Positions 1-4,673 of a stretch of DNA of 7,430 nt are shown here, in pieces. The DNA comes from Lachnospiraceae bacterium (GTDB lineage Bacteria > Bacillota > Clostridia > Lachnospirales > Lachnospiraceae): contig JAGCCY010000195.1 of NCBI GenBank assembly GCA_017651385.1, forward strand, positions 1 to 7,430, in the 5' to 3' direction. The position numbers were made by a program, and so were the translations under genes. Positions within the stretch are counted from its first letter, which is position 1, and each line of letters opens with the position of its first letter. Below the pieces are notes generated by a model, which worked only from the letters and a program-made list of their open reading frames with translations, searched no databases and had not been told where the DNA came from.

Positions 1-69
1 GAAGTACTTATAAAATATCTTTCTGACTTTTTTGATGTTCAGGCTTTGGGTCATGTGGGTAATTATTGA
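1..69 (+). CDS. C-terminal end of an upstream gene (partial)
   Basis: The frame beginning at base 1 is open for 22 codons and stops at TGA 67-69. Its last residues read YLSDFFDVQALGHVGNY. The stop shares one base with the ATG of the next gene (TGATG at 67-71), the typical junction of translationally coupled genes, which is the main reason to treat it as a real gene end and not a chance open frame. The fragment is too short to name a family. Given the membrane glycosyltransferase-like gene behind it, a cell-envelope or glycan gene is possible, but that is only inference from position. Confidence 0.55.
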   Translation, partial: EVLIKYLSDFFDVQALGHVGNY

Positions 70-1799
70 TGTACGGTGACGATAAAAAGAGAAACAATAT
101 AATAATCTTTGCGGTGAGCCTCTTGTTTACGGGAGTGCTCGCTTTTGTGCTGTTTAAGCGTTTTACTTTTATCTTAAGTTCAAATGACGATGTCATGCTT
201 AAAAGTATAGCGAGCGGCAACTATACGGGAAAACCGGATGCACATCTTATATATATAATGTATCCTTTGGGCCTTATATTTAAGGTTTTATATTCGCTTG
301 GGCCCGGTATAAGCTGGTACGACGGTTTTATGGTGGGGCTCCATTTATTGTGTTTTTTCCTTATCACATACAGAATGGGCCATGTTTTTGAGAGACTTTC
401 CAATAAACTTGCGGGTCTTATCATTACCTTCGGTATATTTACGATCATGGATGTTCATTTTGTGGTACTGCATCAGTATACGGTGCTTGCGGGCGTCTGT
501 GCCGCGACCGCTATCCTTTGGTCGGCCACATACGATTATTCGGATAAGAATATCTTTTCAAGGGTCGTTGTGATCGTTATGCTTTTGCTTTCGCTGTGGC
601 TTCGAAAGCAGATGTTCTTTCTGGCATTTCCGCTTCTTGTCATGGCGATCTTATTCAGGATCTTTGATAAAAACGAAACCACTTCCGAACGTTTTGAAAG
701 ATTTATGGATGCGCTTCTGCCCATAGGCATTTTTGCGGGGCTTTTGATCATATCTTTTGTTGCGGAAACGGTGGCTTATTCGTCGCCCGAATGGAAGACT
801 TTTAAAGAGTACAACAAAGCGCGTACACAGGTGTACGATTACAACAAGCTTCCCGATTATTACGACAATATCCCGCTTTATGAAGGACTTGATCTTTCCG
901 AAGGAGATTATACGGTTCTTCGCGAGTATGATATCGTTCTTTTAAAAAATGTCGACGCGGATACTTTTGATGCACTGGCAAACAGAGCCGATGAGCTAAA
1001 AAAAGAGTGGGAGGCATTTTATTCCGTGCCCCGTAAAGTCATCAATGAAACCGTATCGACAATTTACGGGATGAATGCCACATTTGCGGGAGTAGCGGTT
1101 TCTCTCTGCACTTTTGCGCTTTTGATATTCTTCCTTCTTAAGGATGAAAAGTTTGCGGGACTTATGGTAATGCTGGCCTGCATTTATGAGTGGTCGTTCG
1201 TGGCTTATTTTACATATCTTGAAAGGCTGCCCGAACGAGTGACCCACGGTTTCCATGTCATGCTGCTCTGTTTTTTGACAGCTATGTTTGTGATCGTGCT
1301 TAAAAAGGAAAGACCGGCAAGACAGCCCTCGCTTTTCTGGCAGATATCCATGTCGGTCGCGCTTATATTCATAATGACGGTTACGGGAATCTACTCACTT
1401 CGGACCTTAATGGACAAAGAAGCGGCAATGAAGGCCGATGCTTTGGACAGGACCGAGATCAATGCATATTTTAAAGCTTCGCCGGATAATGTATATATCA
1501 TAAATACATCCGTGGAGGCTGCACTCCCTGCGCTTATGTTCAAGGACGGATCCTCCGAAGCCTTTAACGGGATAATGGCCGGCAACTGGACGCTTGGCGG
1601 TCCGATAGAAAAAGCACACGAGGGAAGACTTATAGCAAGGCCTGTTAAGGAAGCGCTTATGGGCGATGATAATGTTTATTACGTGATGTTGAAAGAAAAA
1701 CCTGCGGAATGGCTTTCGGAGTATTTCGGAACCTGTACCGAAAAAGACAGTTTTACGGTTTCTTCCGGTAAGGAATACGCCGTTTACAGGTTAAAGTAA
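69..1799 (+). CDS. Polytopic membrane protein, GT-C glycosyltransferase-like, function unknown
   Basis: This is a 576-residue integral membrane protein. I recognise no named family with certainty. Hydrophobic segments lie near residues 10-30, 60-79, 83-103, 115-135, then several through about 235, and four more between 340 and 444, roughly ten or more in total. The first loop carries a paired acidic motif (SSNDD, Asp40-Asp41) followed by SGNYTGKPDAH, a layout reminiscent of GT-C glycosyltransferases that use lipid-linked sugar donors, where an acidic pair in the first external loop is catalytic. A hydrophilic loop of about 100 residues (236-337) and a soluble tail of about 130 residues (from 445) are probably extracytoplasmic. 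The ATG at 69 is preferred because it overlaps the upstream TGA; an in-frame TTG at 66 lies directly before it. The Shine-Dalgarno is weak (GTGGGT at 55-60), consistent with coupling. Tandem stops TAATAA close the gene. The coding call is firm; the glycosyltransferase role is inference. Confidence 0.88.
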   Translation: MYGDDKKRNNIIIFAVSLLFTGVLAFVLFKRFTFILSSNDDVMLKSIASGNYTGKPDAHLIYIMYPLGLIFKVLYSLGPGISWYDGFMVGLHLLCFFLITYRMGHVFERLSNKLAGLIITFGIFTIMDVHFVVLHQYTVLAGVCAATAILWSATYDYSDKNIFSRVVVIVMLLLSLWLRKQMFFLAFPLLVMAILFRIFDKNETTSERFERFMDALLPIGIFAGLLIISFVAETVAYSSPEWKTFKEYNKARTQVYDYNKLPDYYDNIPLYEGLDLSEGDYTVLREYDIVLLKNVDADTFDALANRADELKKEWEAFYSVPRKVINETVSTIYGMNATFAGVAVSLCTFALLIFFLLKDEKFAGLMVMLACIYEWSFVAYFTYLERLPERVTHGFHVMLLCFLTAMFVIVLKKERPARQPSLFWQISMSVALIFIMTVTGIYSLRTLMDKEAAMKADALDRTEINAYFKASPDNVYIINTSVEAALPALMFKDGSSEAFNGIMAGNWTLGGPIEKAHEGRLIARPVKEALMGDDNVYYVMLKEKPAEWLSEYFGTCTEKDSFTVSSGKEYAVYRLK

Positions 1800-1800
1800 T

Positions 1801-1807
1801 AAGGAGG
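1801..1807 (+). promoter_or_regulatory. Ribosome binding site of the zinc-ribbon gene
   Basis: AAGGAGG ends seven bases before the ATG at 1815 and overlaps the second of the tandem stop codons of the preceding gene (1800-1802). It is the strongest Shine-Dalgarno in the window and fixes the start of the zinc-ribbon gene. The 15-base gap leaves no room for a promoter. Confidence 0.8.
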
Positions 1808-1814
1808 ATAAGGA

Positions 1815-3332
1815 ATGTACGGTTGTCCTAATTGCGGGCAGAATCTTAAGTTTGACATCAGACGTCAGATGATGCACTGCGATTATTGTGATACGGTGAT
1901 GGATCCATATGCTATAACCGAGAAGACTGAAGCCGTAATGCACAAGGAAAATGTTGAGGGGGACAATGATACAGGCGCCCATATGCAGGTTATCGTCTAT
2001 ACCTGTCCGCAGTGTGGCGGTGAAATTGTAAGCGACGACAATGAAGCTATGGTGTTCTGCAGTTTCTGCGGGGCTTCCACTCCGCTTAATGCGAGAATGT
2101 CGGATATGAGACGACCCGAGCTTATAATCCCGTTCTCAAAGACAAAAGAAGACTGTGCAAATGCATACCAAAAGCTTACAAGGCGTGCGTTGTTTGCACC
2201 GAAGGAGGTAAAAGACCCTTCGCACATTTCGGGATTCAGAGCCATATATATGCCATACTGGATATATGATTTTGAAAGGTCGGGTGATACAAAGTATTCG
2301 GCTAAGCACTCATACCAGAAAGGGGATTATGAGTACACAGATCATTATTCGGTAAGCACGAATGTAAAGATAAAATACGACGGGGTCAATTTTGATGCGA
2401 GCTCATCGTTTTCCGATAATTTAAGCCAGGCTATAGCTCCGTATGATATAAGACAGGCAAAACCTTTTACCACGGCTTTTATGAGCGGTTTCTATGCGGA
2501 TCTTATGGATGTACCCGCAGAGACGTATGAGTTTCTTGCAAAGACCGCGGTCAGTGAGGATGCCGCCGATAAGCTTCAGAGCAATCAGCGTTCCGCACAA
2601 TATACCATAGACCATAAGTCAGTTGTAAAAGCCGTTTGGCCGGATACCGTAAAGCAGACACTTGCAATGCTTCCAGTATGGTTCATGTCATATAAGACCA
2701 GAGACAAAAAGGGCAACGAAAGAGTTCTTTATTCGGTTGTGAACGGGCAGACCGGCGAAGCTGTTGCGGACCTTCCCATTTCGATAAAGAAATATATCGT
2801 CTCTTCGCTTGTTGTGGCCATACCGCTGTTTATACTGTTAAATATCTTTCTTACGTTAAGGCCGACCACTCTTTTATGGGCAGCGGTGGTCATTTCGGTT
2901 TTATGCCTTATCGGGCTTTATTATGAAGTCCGGAAGATAACCTATCAGGAATACAATGCCGACGATCTTGGCGTCATGTCGCTTACAAGGCAGAGTTCCC
3001 TTAAACAGGAAAAAAGAAAAATAGTCCGAACGGTTGCCAACCCCGACGGAACGTTCAGGGAAGAAACAGTTGACATGGGCAAGCTTGTAAGCGAAGAGTG
3101 GAAGAAGGAATGGCGCAAAAACAGGCTGTACTTCTTTATATCGTTGATATGCGCCGCTGTATGTCTGTTCCTGTTGCCGGTTCAGGATATATATTACTAT
3201 TTCGGTGTTGTAATAACCGGAATATGCAACTGTCTTATGATGGTCAACATTATGCTGCGTTACAATATGCTGACATCAAGACCGCTTCCTCAGTTTAAAA
3301 AGAAGGGAGGCGATGACAGTGCGAAATTTTAA
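1815..3332 (+). CDS. TFIIB-type zinc-ribbon membrane protein
   Basis: A 505-residue protein with two N-terminal zinc ribbons: Cys4-Cys7 with Cys22-Cys25, and Cys64-Cys67 with Cys82-Cys85, all CPxCG- or CxxC-type knuckles. A soluble region of about 230 residues (95-325) follows, containing family-like stretches such as AIYMPYWIYD, LPVWFMSYK and VVNGQTGEA. There are then two membrane hairpins (about 327-348/352-370 and 439-456/461-482) separated by a charged cytoplasmic section. Proteins of this build are common in Firmicutes as TFIIB-type zinc ribbon-containing proteins, sometimes misnamed PriA or helicase from the zinc ribbon alone; there is no ATPase or helicase motif here. The function is unknown. 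With the ribbons expected in the cytoplasm, a role in membrane protein assembly or quality control is possible but speculative. Its 3' end overlaps the TPM gene, a hint that the two products work together. Confidence 0.9.
   Translation: MYGCPNCGQNLKFDIRRQMMHCDYCDTVMDPYAITEKTEAVMHKENVEGDNDTGAHMQVIVYTCPQCGGEIVSDDNEAMVFCSFCGASTPLNARMSDMRRPELIIPFSKTKEDCANAYQKLTRRALFAPKEVKDPSHISGFRAIYMPYWIYDFERSGDTKYSAKHSYQKGDYEYTDHYSVSTNVKIKYDGVNFDASSSFSDNLSQAIAPYDIRQAKPFTTAFMSGFYADLMDVPAETYEFLAKTAVSEDAADKLQSNQRSAQYTIDHKSVVKAVWPDTVKQTLAMLPVWFMSYKTRDKKGNERVLYSVVNGQTGEAVADLPISIKKYIVSSLVVAIPLFILLNIFLTLRPTTLLWAAVVISVLCLIGLYYEVRKITYQEYNADDLGVMSLTRQSSLKQEKRKIVRTVANPDGTFREETVDMGKLVSEEWKKEWRKNRLYFFISLICAAVCLFLLPVQDIYYYFGVVITGICNCLMMVNIMLRYNMLTSRPLPQFKKKGGDDSAKF
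3306..3310 (+). promoter_or_regulatory. Ribosome binding site deciding the TPM gene start
   Basis: GGAGG lies inside the end of the zinc-ribbon gene. It is eight bases from GTG 3319, an ideal spacing, but only two bases from ATG 3313. GTG 3319 is therefore the more likely start, and the six-base-longer ATG version is unlikely to be initiated from this site. Confidence 0.65.
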
Positions 3333-4104
3333 AAGAACACTTTTGACAATACCGGTCTTTGCACTGTTAACTGCTGTATTCGGTCTTAAAGGTTATGCGG
3401 CTCCTGACGCAGATTATACAAACACGAACACGGGCTATGTTGCTATAATCGATGATTCCGCCGACCTTCTTACCGATAGCGAAGAAGCGGATGTGCTTGC
3501 ACAGATGATATATATAACCGAGTATGCAAGCGTTGCGTTTAAGTCTACCGACAACGCCCGCGGTATGTCGTCCAAACAATACGCCGAGGATTATCTTCAC
3601 GAACTTTTCGGGACAGATTCCGGAACGGTATTTCTGATCGATATGGATAACCGCATGGTATACATATACAGTGACGGCAGTGCTTACGGTAAGATAACGG
3701 TTGCAAATGCGAATACGATAACGGATAATGTCTATTCGTATGCAAGCAGAAAAGATTATGCGGGCTGCGCCAAAGAAGCTTTCGCCGAGATGTATGCCAT
3801 CCTTGACGGAAGACGTATCGCAAGACCCATGAAGTATATAGGAAACGCGCTCCTTGCATTGCTTCTTGCGCTGTTTATCAATTACCTTCTGGCACTTGCA
3901 TTTTCAAAAGTCAGAAAGCAAAGGAATGCGGAGATCGCGCAGAATGCCTTTGTGGCTGCTGAAGGTTCCGCACCTGTTGCAGTCCATACAAATACCACAA
4001 AACGCTACAATCCTCCGTCAAGTTCAAGCGGAGGCGGCGGAGGCAGCCGGGGCGGCGGAGGTGGCGGAGGCCACAGCGGAGGCGGCGGAGGCCACTCATT
4101 CTAA
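3319..4104 (+). CDS. TPM (YgcG-like) domain protein with Gly-rich tail
   Basis: A 261-residue membrane-anchored protein. Residues 1-27 form a signal peptide: basic MRNFKR, a hydrophobic core, and likely cleavage near GYA-A. Residues about 38-165 match a TPM domain: it opens with the typical IIDDSADLLTDSEE stretch, and the SGTVFLIDMDNRMVYIYSDG strand pair and a helical end follow. This fold is known from plant TLP18.3/Psb32 and bacterial YgcG proteins. One membrane segment (about 175-195) leads into a basic linker and a tail rich in Ser, Gly and His (234-261, ending GGGGGHSF), an ending often seen in this family. The domain should lie outside the membrane and the tail in the cytoplasm. The TPM role is not settled: phosphatase activity was reported for a plant member, and bacterial members are mostly uncharacterised. 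The start is GTG 3319 (ATG 3313 is the alternative), giving a 14-base overlap with the zinc-ribbon gene and probable translational coupling. Confidence 0.9.
   Translation: MRNFKRTLLTIPVFALLTAVFGLKGYAAPDADYTNTNTGYVAIIDDSADLLTDSEEADVLAQMIYITEYASVAFKSTDNARGMSSKQYAEDYLHELFGTDSGTVFLIDMDNRMVYIYSDGSAYGKITVANANTITDNVYSYASRKDYAGCAKEAFAEMYAILDGRRIARPMKYIGNALLALLLALFINYLLALAFSKVRKQRNAEIAQNAFVAAEGSAPVAVHTNTTKRYNPPSSSSGGGGGSRGGGGGGGHSGGGGGHSF
4027..4092 (+). repeat. GGCGGCGGAGG-type repeats encoding the Gly-rich tail
   Basis: The 11-base unit GGCGGCGGAGG occurs at 4033, 4051 and 4081, with a variant (GGTGGCGGAGG) at 4060. An 18-base perfect direct repeat, AGCGGAGGCGGCGGAGGC, sits at 4027-4044 and 4075-4092. 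The repeats encode Gly runs broken by Ser, Arg and His in the TPM protein. The stretch is far richer in G than its surroundings, and its many GG pairs could allow slippage or weak two-tier G-quadruplexes. It is coding sequence, not an independent element. Confidence 0.75.
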
Positions 4105-4118
4105 TATGTTTTTGATTC

Positions 4119-4123
4119 GGAGG
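4119..4123 (+). promoter_or_regulatory. Ribosome binding site of the GtrA-family gene, long spacing
   Basis: GGAGG stands 13 bases before the ATG at 4137, longer than the usual 5-9. No in-frame alternative start lies closer. The interval contains one arm of a small inverted repeat (4130-4136 with 4147-4153) that may shorten the effective spacing or influence initiation. Confidence 0.6.
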
Positions 4124-4129
4124 AAAAGA

Positions 4130-4153
4130 AAGCTTTATGGAGAAAAAAAGCTT
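4130..4153 (+). other. Inverted repeat around the GtrA-family start codon
   Basis: AAGCTTT (4130-4136) is the exact reverse complement of AAAGCTT (4147-4153). The ten-base loop between them starts with the ATG of the GtrA-family gene. In mRNA this would be a seven-pair, A/U-rich hairpin presenting the start codon in its loop. It is seen in sequence only; a regulatory role is inference, and the stem is probably only marginally stable. Confidence 0.4.
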
Positions 4154-4673
4154 CCTTGGAAAATACAGGGAAATCATTGTTTATCTGATCGTGGGTGTGT
4201 TGACCACAATATTCTGCTGGATAATAGCATGGATATTTGAGCATTTTGTGTTCGATCCGACCATACCCGTTCAGAACTTTATCATTAACTCATTAAGCTG
4301 GGTCGGTGGCGTTCTTTTTGCCTTCCCGCTTAACAGAAAGTGGGTATTTCGAAGCACCAATCCCAAAGTCATGCACGAATTTATCGGTTTTGCGGGTTCA
4401 AGGCTTTCCACATGGGCACTGGATATACTTATAATGTGGCTCTTTGTAAATGTGTGGCCGTTAAACAATTTTGTACATAAATTAGGCTCTTTGGCCGGAA
4501 TGGATCTTTCGGGGGAAAAACTTGATTCGGCCAATTACTGGTTTGTAAAGATATGCATATCGGCAGTTCTTGTAACGATCGCCAATTACGTATTCAGTAA
4601 GGTGTTCATATTCAGGAAAGGTTCCGGCAAAGGAAACGACACTTCGGAGGTTAAGGATGGCGAAAACGGTTGA
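4137..4673 (+). CDS. GtrA-family membrane protein
   Basis: A 178-residue protein with the four membrane helices of the GtrA-like family (PF04138): about residues 12-34, 48-66, 82-104 and 134-156. The family signatures are clear: PLNRKWVF after helix 2 (residues 64-71) and the related NYVFSKVFIF after helix 4 (150-159), so the two halves look like an internal repeat. GtrA proteins are thought to help move undecaprenyl-phosphate-linked sugars across the membrane for glycosylation of O-antigen, teichoic acid or other envelope polymers, usually with a GtrB-type glycosyltransferase. No GtrB is visible here; the partial upstream gene could be one but cannot be judged. A loop of about 28 residues (106-133) between helices 3 and 4 is longer than in minimal members. 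It starts 32 bases after the TPM gene, and its last 17 bases overlap the GH3 gene. Confidence 0.9.
   Translation: MEKKSFLGKYREIIVYLIVGVLTTIFCWIIAWIFEHFVFDPTIPVQNFIINSLSWVGGVLFAFPLNRKWVFRSTNPKVMHEFIGFAGSRLSTWALDILIMWLFVNVWPLNNFVHKLGSLAGMDLSGEKLDSANYWFVKICISAVLVTIANYVFSKVFIFRKGSGKGNDTSEVKDGENG
4646..4650 (+). promoter_or_regulatory. Ribosome binding site of the GH3 gene
   Basis: GGAGG lies six bases before ATG 4657, inside the last codons of the GtrA-family gene. It supports this start for the glucosidase and translational coupling between the two. Confidence 0.75.

Noticed and set aside
1815..2072. The zinc ribbons could suggest a primosomal PriA-like helicase or a transcription factor.
   Set aside because: No Walker or helicase motifs follow, and the C-terminal half is membrane-spanning, so a DNA-replication label would be misleading.
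3343..3371. TTGACA at 3343-3348, a possible -35 box.
   Set aside because: At 17 bases spacing the -10 position reads GTTAAC, only three of six matches, and the site is inside the signal peptide coding region of the TPM gene.
3545..3859. A 104-codon minus-strand open frame opposite the TPM domain.
   Set aside because: It is antisense to a well-supported gene, with Arg/His/Cys-rich shadow composition and no ribosome binding site found.
4027..4092. Short direct repeats that could be read as a CRISPR-like array or a mobile-element end.
   Set aside because: The units are 11-18 bases, in frame with the Gly-rich tail, and lack spacers of regular length.
4102..4136. The longest intergenic gap, examined for a terminator or promoter.
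   Set aside because: It is 32 bases with no GC-rich stem followed by a T run and no paired -35/-10 boxes; it holds only the ribosome binding site and half of a weak inverted repeat.
3854..4240. A 128-codon + strand open frame with a striking Ala/Glu-rich repeat (AEAAEAAGAAEVAEA).
   Set aside because: It is the +1-type shadow of the Gly-rich repeat in the TPM gene and runs across the next gene's start; it has no ribosome binding site of its own.
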